Origin: Torreya grandis
Taxonomy: Eukaryota > Streptophyta > Pinopsida > Cupressales > Taxaceae
Length of the DNA: 64,000 nucleotides
Direction: 5' to 3'
Assembly: GCA_037957365.1 (NCBI GenBank)
Contig: JARHVA010001190.1
Coordinates: 561,001 to 625,000 of the forward strand
Shown here: positions 51,408 through 63,839 of the stretch, piece by piece
Layout of the letters: each line of letters starts with the position of its first letter
How positions within the stretch are numbered: position 1 is the first letter of the stretch
The notes under the pieces: generated by a model
Seen by the model: only the letters and a program-made list of their open reading frames with translations
Told to the model about the DNA's origin: nothing
Databases searched by the model: none
Position numbers and translations under genes: made by a program

Positions 51408-52020
51408 ATGCATGATTTTTATAGAAACGTTGAGTGTTATCTTCTGAATTTCAATCTTAACACTAGAAATATTATGGAAGAATACATTAAATATTATAAA
51501 ACATCCTTTAGGTTAATTAATGTTAAACATGAAGATATATCATTTAGGTTATTTCCATTCACTTTTCTTGATCAAGCTTATGATTGGTTCCTTAACCTTC
51601 CTAAAAATTCAATCATAAGATGGAATCAATTGAATAACATGGCCTATTTTGGTAAATTTGTTGATCCAAGTATCTTATGCCAACAATTTTATTTCATGAG
51701 AAGGGAATCCAATGAGCCTATACACAATTTCAATGCACACTTTCAAAAGATATATAGTAGGGTAACATTAATATATAGACAAAATTCCCAACTAGCCTTA
51801 GAAATGTTCAATAATTATTTGGATCTTTGGACTACTGCATTCCTAAGGAGAGATCCAACTATCATTGGCTTTCCCCTTGCATATGCATATGTAATAAAAG
51901 TGGACAATCAGCTCAATCCACAAGGGAAAATATTGACTTCCATTCGCAATGTTATCCCAAACATGTTATCATTAAACTTAATCTCGCCTATAAATCAAAA
52001 TGTTCCATTACCATAACCTC
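51408..52020 (+). pseudogene. Gag of second element
   Basis: A 202-codon frame, the longest in the window apart from 52540-53181. It shows the plant gypsy gag core: MEEYIKYYKTSFRLINVKH, FRLFPFTFLDQAYDWFLNLP (family LFPFSLxxxAxxWLxxLP), IIRWNQLNNMAYFGKFVDPS, FYFMRRESNEPIHNFNAHF, then a diverged tail. Gag builds the cytoplasmic particle. The first Met at 51408 is not certainly the native start, since similar text could extend upstream in other frames. The zinc finger is not clear; 52020-52540 continues with stops and shifts. Confidence 0.8.
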
Positions 52021-52539
52021 TTCCCATTATGAATCATCTTCCTTTACAATATGATGTCCTTAATCATAATTTGGGATTTTTAAGTCTAATTGGTAATTAA
52101 AAATACCCCAATAGTATAACCGATCTTTAGTTACAGTTGAAACCAATAATATGTAGATTTGTCCTCAATATTGAGCCAAACCTAAGTTAGATGCAATCCA
52201 AAGAATGGTCCAAAGATTGAGCAATGATTTTTTGAACTTGTTAAAATAAGCAAGTAATTCAAGTAATGGAAATTGTTCCCCATATTTTACTTACCAATGA
52301 AATTATATACCTTTCAAGATATCTAGTAAATAAGTTGAGTCCTCATCTAAAAAACTACCTAAGATTAATATCAAGAAGATTGCATTACCCAATTGGTATC
52401 ATGTCCAAATATAGCCTGAAATGGAAAACTTGATTATGTTGAGTTTGTTCAAGCCTTTGACATTTTGGAGAAGGAAATTGAATAATATGAGGTTGTCCCA
52501 AATGATCAAAATGCTTCAAGTAATTTATATTTTAGTACT
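52021..52539 (+). other. Decayed gag-protease linker
   Basis: No open frame over ~60 codons. Translation suggests linker sequence with Pro, Asn and Leu. Nothing specific recognised. Confidence 0.4.
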
Positions 52540-53440
52540 TTGTTGAAATCCCCTAATACAACCATAGTCTTAGAAAGTCTAGACTTTCCTAATGTAGATG
52601 GCAAGCACCTGAAGAGAACACCAATGATATTCAGTATTCTAATAGTAAAGAGAGTAAATTATACTCTTAGGAGTAGAGCATATCCACTTTTGACTACCTC
52701 AACTCCACTAGATAATTTTGCTACACCTCTTAATCCTCAAGCTAAAAATGATCCACCTCCACCAAAATTAGGTGACAATCAACCCTCCACTACAAAAACA
52801 AGTTATAACATTGTGGAACATATGAAAAGGATTAAAGCTAAAATAACCATACATAAATTATCACAAATCAATAAACAAATAGATTTGTTTCTTAAGTCTC
52901 TTACAGATAAGAGTAGTCAGCCCAAGCAAAATAACCCTACTAGTACCAATGTTGTTATTCATAAGATTAGGATTGAATTTATACCATTATTGCTTATAAT
53001 TAAAATTTTAGATAAGAATATCCATAATTGTATTATATTTTTTGGTGATTTAACTAATTTTATGCCTGTAAGTATTTGCAAGAAGTTGGGATTATTTCCT
53101 ATAAAATCAAATAAAGTGGTAATTCAATTACACAAGTTTGATGTCAAGGTTATAGGAAAGTTTTTGAATGTTAATATGTAGTTATAAGATAAACCAAGAG
53201 TACAATAGTTCATAGACATACAATTACTCGAGATATTGGAAGCATATGGCATGATACTAGATAGTGTTTGGTTAAGATCATTCAATGGATATATGGAAAC
53301 TAATCTTTCCCATATGTGTCTACCATGGAGAAGAGTGGCAAACCAAATAATAATTGATAAAGAACCATGCATGAAATTTATGATCATATAGTAAAATGTA
53401 GTCAATGATTAATTCAATTGCACTTCTATAGATGTAAGTG
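52540..53440 (+). pseudogene. Linker and aspartic protease of second element
   Basis: A 213-codon frame (52540-53181). The first ~145 codons are a Pro/Lys/Thr-rich linker with a DPPPPKLGDNQPS block. The protease follows: KILDKNIHNCIIFFGDLTNFMPVSICKKLGL (52988-53095), where active copies have D-S-G-A before xNxMP. Here it reads F-F-G-D-L, so the catalytic Asp position is lost. After the TAG at 53179, the frame continues with PRVQ, LEILEAYGMILDS and NGYMET near 53185-53310. These match the later protease blocks. The enzyme would process Gag-Pol. Confidence 0.75.
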
Positions 53441-53499
53441 TCTATACTTTTTCAATTAAACCAACAAAGAAGAAAAGGTCTGATGAAGATCATGATTAA

Positions 53500-54010
53500 G
53501 GTATGTGGTCACTGTATTTGGATGGATCACACTTCAAGTAAGGATATAGGGCTAGTATTATACTTATTGATCCTAATGGTAAGATACATGTTTCATTTTT
53601 TAGATTATAATTTCCTTTTACTAGCAACATGATAGAGTATGAAGCCTTGATATTGGGTCTTCAATTTGCAATCAAGTTTGATGTCCATCAATTAAAACTT
53701 TTTAGTGATTTTGAGTTGGTTGTCAACCAAGAACATAACAAATTTCATTGTAATATTTATTATTTAAATAAATACAATCACTTATCTTGGGATTTTATTA
53801 AGTATTTTATTAATTTTGATATTTTAGTCATCCCTAGAGCAGAAAATGTCATGGTTGATTCGTTAGTTGTCTCAACTGTGAACCTCACACCATTAGACAA
53901 GATAGACCTACAAAACTTATCTATGGAATTAATTTATTTTCCATGGGTACCTGATAATGTTAAACATTTACAATTTTTTATGATAAATAAATTATTGACT
54001 CATATTTAAC
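53500..54010 (+). pseudogene. Second RNase H (aRNH-like) of second element, upstream of RT
   Basis: One plus-strand frame from 53506 with only two stops reads WSLYLDGSHFK. Then come ASIILIDPNGKIHVSFFRL, then (53629-54009 open) MIEYEALILGLQFAIKFDVHQL, LFSDFELVVNQ, and PRAENVMVDSLV near the end. The four catalytic acidic positions (D in DGS, E in EYEAL, D in SDFEL, D in MVDSL) are all present. It resembles the archaeal-type RNase H added to Tat elements. It sits between protease and RT. A VPDNVKHLQFF linker ends the frame. Confidence 0.85.
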
Positions 54011-54091
54011 TCAAACTCTTTACATGCACATGTAATTAATGAAGAATAAAGACTCAATTTTAAGGAATAATAACACAATTTAGATGGAGTT

Positions 54092-55250
54092 ATTCAACTG
54101 AAACACAACCATATTCTAAAAGGAATGCTATCATTAAAGAGATTGTATGACTTGGATAGTATAGAAACTAAATCAATAAAGGATCCTTAATTTAGTTAAG
54201 AGTTACATATTCTCAACATGGGAACTATATACAAGCATGAAAACATGGTGGTTAGACCTAAATACATCAATGAAGAGATATAAATGTTAAATAAGATGTT
54301 AATTCACTATAAAGATATCATAGCATGGAGATATAATGACCTGAATATGTTAGACCCTCATCTTATGACACATAACATTCCCTTTAAGCCTAATTAGAGG
54401 CCTTTAGGTAGTGTTAGAGGCCAGTAAATCTAGTCATTTAACCACTCATATTAGAAGAAGTCCAAAAGATGTTATTAGATAGCATTATCTTCCCTATGTA
54501 CCATTCAACTTAGGTGGGAAACCTAGCACCTTTGAGGAATAAAAAAGGATAAATTCATCTTTGTGTAGATTTTTAAAATATCAATTATGCATCAAGAAAA
54601 TATTATTATCCCTTGCCTTCACTCGATGAGTTCATTTAACAAGTCAATATTTCTTAGATGATGTCCTTTCTAGATGGACTCTTGGGTTACAATCAGATCT
54701 TATTAGATAAAGTAAACATATCCAAAACAACATTCACCACCAAGTGGGGCACCTACACCTACAATAAAAATCCATTTGATTTATTTAATTATGGTTCCAC
54801 ATTTAAATGATCCATTGACACTACTTTCAAATACCTAATCGATAAGTGGATAGTAGTATACATGGATGACCTAACTTTATTTTTGAAACTTAGATCAGAT
54901 CATTTGAGTCATCTAGAGAAAATATTTGAATGTTTCATAAGGTTTTGCATATCACTTAACCCAAATAAATGTGTATTTCATGTGATGTAAGGTAATATTT
55001 TAGGCCACATTATCAATAAATAAAGTATGGCAATTGATCCAGAATGAGCTAGTGTTATTTACAAAATTTAACTATCAAACAGTAAGAAACACTTGAAATC
55101 ATTTTTTGGCAAAATCAATTTTGTAAAAAAATTGATTTCTACTTTTGTTAAGATAACTAAACCTTTAAAAACCATGTTAAAATAATTAGCTAAGGTAAAA
55201 TGGGATGCTTCTTTTAAGATGTCAATTCAAGAGATCATAAATGAAATTAT
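54092..55250 (+). pseudogene. Reverse transcriptase of second element
   Basis: The linker IQLKHNHILKGMLSLKRLYDLD (54092-54159) is homologous to the one at 10366 in the giant element. RT motifs follow: IIAWRYNDLNMLDP (54310-54350), HLCVDF-stop-NINYASRKYYYPLP, FLDGLLGYNQI (about 54670), FTTKWGTYTYNKNPF (about 54730-54775), and an intact Y-M-D-D at 54859-54870. LNPNKCVFHVM, then GHIIN-K close the palm and thumb. Stops and shifts throughout. It would make cDNA in the particle. Confidence 0.9.
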
Positions 55251-55660
55251 GAAAGTTATTATGTTAGTCAACCTAGATTATGCTAAATAATTGTATCTTT
55301 ACTCTTTTACCTCTGATCACATGATTGTAGCTATTATGACACAATGATTTGAAGATGAAGAGTACCCCATAGAATTTATGATCACATATTTGAAAGAGGT
55401 TGACCTAAAGTACCCTATCCCAGATAAACATGCCTACACATTGGTTAAGGTAGTTATAAAGTTTCATCATTATATATTGATGAACATAGTGCATGCCATA
55501 GTTCTAGATCATCTGGTCAAGCAAATGGTAGGACAAAATGAGTTGGGTGATTTAAGAGGATGATGGATTATTAAGCTTAAATAATATGACATCAAAATGA
55601 AACCTACAAAATTGGTATGTGATCAAGGTCTATCCAAGTTAATTTCAAATTTTGATCCTA
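55251..55660 (+). pseudogene. Degenerate first RNase H of second element
   Basis: LYLYSFTSDHMIVAIMTQ (about 55290-55345) is followed by the open frame 55378-55563. That frame has MITYLKEVDLKYPIPDKHAYTLVKVV and HAIVLDHLVKQMV, then YDIKMKPTKLV and QGLSKLI. This is the Tat RT-linked RNase H, which typically reads SALLDAETRYPxIEKLALALV and ends FDIxYxPRxxIKGQALADF. The first catalytic Asp (TDAS) is replaced by Y-S-F-T, as in the other element. Confidence 0.8.
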
Positions 55661-56945
55661 GTGTATCCATTATGGAATTTAATGAGTTTGAAGTTCAATT
55701 TGGTCCATGGTATGATTAAATTATCCATAATTTGATTTATGGAAGGACACCATCCCATTTTGATAGGACATAGAGAGTATCACTAAGACTAAAGGTTGCA
55801 CATTATATGTTAAAAAGAGGAGTGATGTGTTTTAGGAATCATGAGGGGATCCATTTTATATGTTTGTCTAAGAAAGAAGAATAAGAGGTGATGATTTCAT
55901 TTCATGAGAAGTTGTTAAGTGGTCATTCTTTTGGTAATGTCATGACACACATGATTCTTATATCCATCTTTTACTGGATAACATTATTCAAGGATGCTTA
56001 TGAACATGTGAGGACTTGTCATTCATGCCAAATCTTTTCTAAATGGATATTCATGCTTCTATTCTTTTACAACTAGAAATTAAGGAATGCCCCTTTGCTC
56101 ATTGGGGTCTAGACTTCATCAGAGTCATAAATCCCAATTCATCAATCAATCATAAGTTCATTCTCACTACCACATACTATTGTATGAGATGGACTGAAGC
56201 TAAATCAATAAGAAATAATACAGCTAAAGAAGTTATTGCATTTTTGGAAGAGTACATTATCACTCAATTTGGGATTCCTATGTCACTTATTTATGACAAT
56301 GGACCCAGCTTCTAATCAACATAGATGACTAAGTGGGCATATCAAAATGGAATTACATTGAAATTATCCTCAAACTATTATCCATAAGGCAATGGTTTGG
56401 TAGAGTCAAAAACAATAATTTTTTGAATTTTGTAAATAAATCAGTTGATCAAAACCCATGCAATTATCATGTGTTGCTTAAATATGCTCCATAGGATGAT
56501 AGAATAATCCATAAACAAAATTTGAATAGTTCCAATTTCTTTCTTGTCTATGGATTAGAACCAATTTTCAAAATATAACTCGAGAAACCCACTTATCAGC
56601 TCATATAAGAACACATGGATTAAAATATAAGAAGTTAGTCTAAATTGTTATATCTAATCCAATTAAAAGATAGACAAGATGAATCTTTAGAAAGTTTTAA
56701 TAAATATCAGGCTACTATGAAGACATGGTTTGACAAGAAATCACAATTGAAAGCCTTTCATGTTTCAGGTTTGATCATGTTATGAGATAAAGGCTCAACA
56801 TTCCATGTCTAGTCCTTTGTGGATTAGCCCTTACCATGTATCTAATCTTTTGGGACATAATGCATTCAGACTAAGAGATCTCCAGGTTAATGACTTTCCA
56901 CCACCATTTAATGGATAATACTTAAAATATTTCTTCATGGTGACT
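55661..56945 (+). pseudogene. Integrase of second element
   Basis: Zinc-binding part: FHEKLLSGHS, then FYWITLFKDAYEHVRTCHSCQIF (55903-56035). Core: HWGLDFIRVI (first Asp, about 56115), FGIPMSLIYDNGPSF (second Asp, to 56312), then in another frame SNYYP-stop-GNGLVESKNN (Glu, about 56375-56410). C-terminal: SPYHVSNLLGHNAFRLRDLQ and FNG-stop-YLKYFF (about 56822-56935), the family ending NGxYLKKYF. All three catalytic acidic residues are recognisable, but the chain is broken by shifts and stops. It inserts cDNA. Confidence 0.88.
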
Positions 56946-58221
56946 TCATCAAATACTATTTATAAATGCAGATACTGAGTTTCGTCTATGTATATGTTTT
57001 TTATATGGTTTTATATTTCCATAGCGAGTGTTTACTGCTTTGTTGTTTGCTTTAAAATATTTTTCTTTTGTTTGATTATTTTTTTTAGCTTGTTACTTGT
57101 GTTCTTATTTTCCCCCTAACTTGTTTAAGTTGGTTTTTCCTATTTCTAGTCTATATGAGCTTGTCAAGGATTGATTAAGATCTAATTATTTATTGTATCA
57201 TCAATTTAGTCATTCGTAAGTAACTCTCTTTACATGTTTGTTTGAATCTTCCCTTGCATTCTTTGTCATGCTCTAGTCCTCAAAAAGTAAGATTTGCTCA
57301 CAATCAATACTTCAAAGTAATCAAACTTTTAAAAAATAGACAACAGACTTATAGATAGTAGTATTTTAAATCAATGTTGTGTCTTTATGGTCCTATAATG
57401 TAATAGCGTCAAATGGTTGATGATAAAGTATGAGAATTTTTAGTTTTGGAAGTTAGAATGTGAATCATTTGAACAATCAAAAAGGATGCTGAATTTTTTT
57501 TGTATATTTACATAATTGTGAAATCATGTGATTCAAAATAGAATGTGTGAATTTTAGAAACATTTCATTTCTTATTGAATCCATCAGATTTCACTTTATT
57601 TCACATTTGAATCATAATGTAGACACTAGATTGATTTAACTTAAACTTAGTGATTAAGAATTTTTTGAGTCTATCATTACACCCATGGATTGGTCCCCAA
57701 CCCTCAATGGACTGAACACTGAAATATTTTCAAAAGAAATAGATAAAAAGGAAATTTAAAAAAATGCAAAATCTAAATTGTTTCCTCAAAAGGGTGATTT
57801 AGACTATCTCCATCATAGGCTTTTCAGCCTAATTATAAATGGATCAAGGCCTTGAATGGGATTATAAGTATCTCTATTGGGGTTATAAACACTTATCTAG
57901 TAGTAGATTAATTCCCATGCCATTACCCCCCAAGACAAACTTCCAAAATTATCCTTCTAAAAAAATTTGATTGTTTAGACATATTTAAATTTCTTTATGT
58001 GAATGTAAGAGCCATAAGAGAATCAATCATTCTTAACACACACTGATGGTCTTAAACAAATCTAAAAATTAGTATGTCACATATTGAGGTAGATTTTAGT
58101 GCTTTCATATTTCTAGTTTTTTTTGAAACATTTTTTATGGTTTTGTGTTTCTTGTTCGGTTTGATGATTAACAATCTAATTTCAAAAAAATTAACAACAT
58201 TCTCCCCACAAAAGTCACCAT
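56946..58221 (+). other. 3' tail of second element before the 3' LTR
   Basis: AT-rich, no motif. Short open frames at 58052-58280 run into the LTR. The bases just before the LTR (CTCCCCACAAAAGTCACCAT) are not a normal polypurine tract. Confidence 0.5.
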
Positions 58222-58636
58222 TGGTTGAGTCCAACACATCCCATTACTCAAAATATCGCATGGATACCCTCCTACTTTAGCATAACTATTTTATTTTCAG
58301 ATTATTTCATACTCCTATGACTTCATTTAATATTTCCACTCAAGTTACTAAGTATGAATTTCATCTTAAGACTTTAGCTCATGTTCCAAACTCATTTGGT
58401 AACTTTGAGATAGGTTCACCTAATCATTTATTAACTATGAATAAAAAATACTTATCAAGGGTTTGAACAATATGATCTAACATTTTAAAGTTTTATAAAA
58501 TTGATTCAAGTATTTGTGGATCACGGACTTACATACTTCTTATAATTTCAAAGGCCAAGTTAAATGTAGGATCTTTTATGATCGATTCATTCCTCATCAG
58601 CCGAAGCGTAGTTGTATTTTCCTTTAAAGTCTAAAT

Positions 58637-58653
58637 TGGTTCATGTTATTTTT
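58637..58653 (+). repeat. SINE target duplication, left
   Basis: TGGTTCATGTTATTTTT, 17 bp, identical to 58980-58996. Confidence 0.9.
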
Positions 58654-58979
58654 TTAGATAGATATTCCCTTTATGAACATATCTCCAATTAGTCTGGGAC
58701 ATAATTGGGGTCCATATCCCCAAGTGATCATCTATCAAAAGTACTATATTCACCAACAATGACCATAATTGACCTGATAATACCAAAAATGACCATAACT
58801 ATCCTGATAATACCAATGAAAAGTCAAAACTAGCCTGAGAATACCATTAATGTCCATAACTAGACCAAGAATACCAATGATCAGACACATCTAGACTTTG
58901 ATACCATACTGAGATTTAAACCTACATGGTGTTTGAAACAACCAAGTCACTTTACCAACTCACCAACATCTCATCGGTG
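58654..58979 (-). mobile_element. tRNA-derived SINE inserted antisense in the LTR
   Basis: A 326-bp insertion absent from the 5' LTR and flanked by a 17-bp perfect duplication. On the minus strand it begins ACACCGATGAGATG. It has an A-box-like TGGTGAGTTGG followed by TAAAGTGACTTGG, then a B-box-like GGTTTAAATCTC (58922-58911, consensus GGTTCRANYCC). A body of five ~30-bp repeats follows, with an A-rich end (TCTAAAAAAA) next to the duplication. These are the marks of a Pol III SINE moved by a LINE. Such elements do not encode protein. The family is not known to me. Confidence 0.85.
58758..58908 (-). repeat. ~30-bp tandem repeat inside the SINE, 5 copies
   Basis: Plus-strand units of the form AATGACCATAACTNNCCTGATAATACCA, starting near 58758, 58788, 58818, 58848 and 58878. 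The last two are more diverged. Confidence 0.8.
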
Positions 58980-58996
58980 TGGTTCATGTTATTTTT
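58980..58996 (+). repeat. SINE target duplication, right
   Basis: TGGTTCATGTTATTTTT, identical to 58637-58653. Confidence 0.9.
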
Positions 58997-61983
58997 CAAT
59001 TACTTTGTGCTTCATTATTTAAATTTTAGATTGTATTATGATCTATATTCATCCATATCCAATCCAATTTATAATTTAAATTATCATATTACCAATTTTA
59101 AATGTTTATTTTATTGTCAAATCAATTCATTTCACTCAGATTAGTTCTTCTTTGCTTAGGTATTCATTAAAATTAGGATTTGTTTTCATTTTTAGGGTAT
59201 ACCTATAATAAATTTCATGTTTGGTAGAATTAGATTTTCCTTTCATATGGTTAAGTTTTTGGTGTTATATACTTTTCTTAGGCTTTATTCATGATTAGAC
59301 TAGTTTTGGTTTTTGATTAATCTATTAATAGTATCCCCAAGTCTTTGTTTTGTCTTGGTTTTATATCTCAAGTCTTTAGCTTTTCAAATTAAATGGATCA
59401 AGTCTTCATCCTTTATAGATTCATAATGGAATTTGATAGTTGTGATATTCTTGAGAGCTATAAATAGTCCACATGAATCCATATAGTACACCTAGGATTT
59501 AACATCTATATACTTATAGTCTCAAGTCTTCCTGAACCCTGACTTATTGAGATTATGCCACATGGTCACATCTCAAGCACTCAAAGCTCATGGAAGAAAA
59601 TATGTATCTCTTTGTTATAATATTCATTTTTTTACTGATCCAACCTCCTAATTTTATGACATGTGTCATGATGATTGACTTTGGCATTTCATAGTTCAAG
59701 CCTTCATGCTTCAAAAGTCACAGTCGATCAGATCAATAGTCCAAAGTCCTTCAACCCCTCACCCTCTAATATTGTGTCATTAGGATAATCCTAGGTATTC
59801 AAGTAATAGAGGGGGAAGTCCATAGTTAATATACCCTCAAGATCTTTTGGAGAGATACACACAATATACATGGCATGATCTCATGGAATTGGACCATGGT
59901 TATATAAATCCATGAACAATTTGATAATCAAAATCTCTTTAAACATCCCTACCATCCACGTGTCTTCATATTAGGAATTCAAAGTCTATAAAGTTATTTA
60001 CACATATTAAATTTTTTCATGCCCCCTTGATTGTCATAATTGAAACATGTGGTCACATCATTGGAATTCAAAATTTCAATAGCTTAATAATTGAGTATCA
60101 TCGATGACCTCTGATCTTGAAGGCCTAGGATGTCACCATGTGGTGACATCTCATGCATTCATAACCTAAAGAGAATTATAAATAAAACAAACATCTTGAG
60201 GATCAAAGAGACTTTGGATGAATGACAAGTGGCAAGTTTTAGAAATTTTAATGAATTATAGAGAGAACCCGAGTTAATGGTAGATGACATTAACAGATAA
60301 CAAGACCAAATTCTATGTCCAAATAAAGAAGTAAAATATGGTTGGATGACAATTAGACTATATTCCCTAAGTGTAATAATAAGGTAGAATCAAATGTGAA
60401 GATGAGTTATTGACTTGATTACATATCTTGAAGGTTGAGTGGCGAAGATGTGTATCTCAGATAGATCACTGCATAACCTATCAAGAACATCTATTAGGGT
60501 CTCAAATATTAAACACAAATAGAAATCAAAGACATTCAAACTATGTGATGAGGGACTAAGATCGTAACTATAGTACATAAACTTGAGCATTTTTGGACCA
60601 GTCAAAGCACATATTTGGTTTTGAAATACTGCATTGAATATATTGAGAGCTAATCATAAGAAGAAAGAGAGCATGAATGTATCCATGAGCCAATAAATAG
60701 CATAAAATTTTTCATAGTAGGGGTGCATCTATTTATAGAATTGTAATAACCCACTATTCTAATATTTCTTGTTCATCAACATTTAATAAATAAATAAATA
60801 ATTTATGCTATCATGGGGACAAGCATAAGAAGTTAATAATGGATAAAGATATAATAGGAATTGACTACTCCATCATTGGGATTAATCCATAATGATGTGT
60901 TTACTCATCATTGGATTTCTAAATGGTCTATAAAAGAAATTAAATATTAGAGAATGCCTATTGATCATTGGAGCTTGAAGTGTGTTGGAGATTGTATCCA
61001 CTTTCATCCTGAAATTACTACCTAGGATTTATGCCATGACTAGATTAGTCTCATCTTCTTGTTTCTTAATGTGTCATCATAGGAATATAGTTAGTTATTA
61101 ATTTTATGTTTGTATCAAGAGTAGTTAATATTGGTTATCCATCACAATAAATTAACTTACTAGTAATGTCTATATAAGTAGCATTGTTTGCCATTGTAAC
61201 TATCGACACATTTGAGTGCCAAAAATTTGTTGAGATTAAGCTAGGATTTCACGTACCTTTCTTCCTTGTGTTATCTTAGTTTTCTTACAAATATCTTGAT
61301 TTGAGAATTAATCTATGAAAAAAATCATTTTGATGTTGTTGATGTGCAAGTGAATATACAATTAGATTATGCAATAGGTGATTTAATTAGATTTGAGAAC
61401 ACATTCTAGTTATTTTGAGTCTTACATTAGTCATGGTGTGAAAATATCTATAGGCTTACATGTAAAGGATTTATTTTGAATAGAGTTATAGATTTCATGT
61501 TCACACAATTCTCCTTTGAGTCTAGCTCATTAGGGTGTTTTAATTTATGCAGTGGCTAGACTTGATGCCCAATGATTTGATTTCATCCCACACTAATCTA
61601 ATTTCAGAGTGTTGGAAGACCTATCTCAATCAAGTGATTTACTTCTTTTCTACCTTACTCTCTCCCTTTTATATTTATTTAATTAGGATTTGTTTACCCA
61701 TTACATTGTTAATATCCCATTTGTAAAGGAACCAATAGTGATAACTTGAATACCTTTGAGAAAACCATTTGAACCTTCATGTCAGAGATGAAGATGAAGA
61801 TGTAAATTGTAAACAATCATAGGTTACCCATGCTCTATCATTCGGAGTTTCTTGGCCCTTAGATCACCAACAAGTCCTAAAAATTAGGATATTCTTTATC
61901 TCATGTGCTATAAGTTGATCTTATCTACTCATAATATTTAATTAAATAATTATCTATGAGTGTGTCATAATTTCATCTTAACA

Positions 61984-61988
61984 CTTAT
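61984..61988 (+). repeat. Target site duplication, right (CTTAT)
   Basis: Identical to 47498-47502. Confidence 0.85.
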
Positions 61989-63394
61989 ATAGACATAATG
62001 AAATATTAATGACCCAAATCTGAGGATAGCTACAAAAGCATCCCTATTGTTAAAAGGATTATTTCAAAGTGGACAAAACCACCCTATCAACACTTTTAAA
62101 TGATTTTGACCAAGACAACTACGTGTAACTTGTTTAAATAACTTGAATAAATTTATTATAATTGTAAGATTTATCATAATTAATATCTAGTAGCCACAAA
62201 CTCAAAGAACATTTTATTAAAAAATGTAGAATTCTCATAATTATGTTACAACCACCAAGAATAAGCTTTCTAGATGATAAATTTGTTCAACAAGCACACC
62301 AAATAGTTGTTAATTTATAATAAGTATACAGTAATAAACATTATTTCATAATAATATTGATAAAATTATTCACATAGGATTCAAGTAATTATACAATCCA
62401 CCTTTAAATAATAATAGCACCTAAGATGTTTCTAGTCACCAAGAATGATTCAGTCCATAATTTTCATGCAATACTAACAAAATAATGAATAATAACCTTG
62501 TCATTTAGAACCACCATTTTGGATTTTAAATTAGTGATAAAATCATATCAAACAATAAATAAAAACAAACATATATTGTTTATCATACGAGTGTAATCCA
62601 TCCATACAACACAATACTTACACTATAATATTGCAACATAATGTGTTAGCATAGAGTTGGCTATGTTGTTCATCTTTTGGATAACATTCTAAAAATTTAG
62701 ATCATGTTTCAAGTAAATTAAGATCAAGGAAAAATTACCATTTTAGAATATAAATCATACAACCTACCTTGAGCGTAACTATGCATATAGACTAATATCA
62801 TGATGTTTGATAAACATGCTTACTAAATACAACTTTAGGGCTCTAGAAAAGTTTATAGACTAAAAATCTCAAAAAAAAACATGAAGTAATCTTATAAATT
62901 TCAAACTCATAAATAGCCTGCAAAGAAGTAATAAATATTAATGTTTTCTATGACTACTCAACATAACAAACCATAAGAGTACAATGCAATTCATTCAAAA
63001 AATCAACAAAGTTTAGACTTTCCTATCAAAACACTAGATGCAAAATGATCCTATTATTTATTAAAATAAATATATGAGATCTAATTTAATCTTAAATTTT
63101 GACTTGGTTTATACCAAATAAATGGATTATGTTTCAATAAGGTGATAAAATATACCAACCATAAATGATTATCAATTTTTCAAACACAATAATATACTTG
63201 ATAAACCATAAAAGAGTATTATTTAGACAAATGAAATAAAGTATAGCCATCCATAAAGTATTATAAATTAGATGCACACTAATGTTAAACCATCCATAAA
63301 ATATTATAATTTAGTCTAATAAAATATTATGATCATACATATACTCAACTGACAAAACCTTGCTTTCCTAAGACCAATTAACACATCCTAGTTC
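61989..63394. other. Right flank, unassigned AT-rich DNA
   Basis: No motif recognised on either strand. Its composition is like 45920-47502, and it may be the continuation of that LTR beyond the inserted Tat-like element. Confidence 0.4.
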
Positions 63395-63470
63395 TTTTGA
63401 AGCATTTTGTAAAACAATTCACCACAAAATTCCTTATAGCTTTTGTCAAATAATTGGGCATATTCCTTAA
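63395..63470 (+). repeat. 36-bp repeat, 2 copies
   Basis: CATTTTGTAAAACAATTCACC at 63403 and CTTTTGTCAAATAATTGGGC at 63440, spaced 36 bp. Same family as 63840-64000. Confidence 0.6.
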
Positions 63471-63533
63471 ATCCTACCTTGATTTAAAAAATGAATCTGT
63501 ATACTCATACCAGTAGAATAATCATAATTAAAT

Positions 63534-63800
63534 CGCTAAAAATGCACATTATTATTCAATCTACTTCTACCTCAGTGCCAATAGACACCTTATTGCAACT
63601 AAAAAGGGCTGGGAATGCACATTGATACTCCATATACATATACTAAAATACATTTAAACATTATCAATAAAATAAGTGTTGGAAATGTGCATTGATATTC
63701 AATCTACTTTTACCAAAATGATAATGAAACATGGTCAAAGATGAAACATTAGAAATGCACATTATTGTTCAATCTACTTCTATTAAATGACCAAGAAGCA
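63534..63800 (+). repeat. ~71-bp tandem repeat, 4 copies
   Basis: AATGCACATTATTATTCAAT and variants start at 63541, 63613, 63684 and 63754 (spacing 72, 71, 70). Each is followed by CTACTTCTA-like text. 71 is about twice 36, so the array may be a dimeric form of the neighbouring 36-bp repeat. Confidence 0.8.
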
Positions 63801-63839
63801 TTTCACGCTTGTTATTTTTAACAACTAAGATCAGCAACA

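Larger units (their letters stand above)
47503..61983 (+). mobile_element. Second Tat-like Ty3/gypsy LTR retrotransposon, complete but decayed
   Basis: 14.5 kb with LTRs of 3392 bp (47503-50894) and 3762 bp (58222-61983; about 3.42 kb without an inserted SINE) and a perfect CTTAT target duplication. The interior, on the plus strand, is: repeated primer-site-like leader, gag, protease, aRNH, RT, RNase H, integrase and a 1.3 kb tail. The LTRs have diverged noticeably (many substitutions and small indels), so the insertion is old. All frames are broken. Its LTR sequence is unrelated to that of the 384-28621 element, yet its domain order is the same. Confidence 0.93.
58222..61983 (+). repeat. 3' LTR of second element
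   Basis: TGGTTGAGTCC to AACA, the partner of 47503-50894. It is interrupted by the SINE at 58654-58979. Confidence 0.92.
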
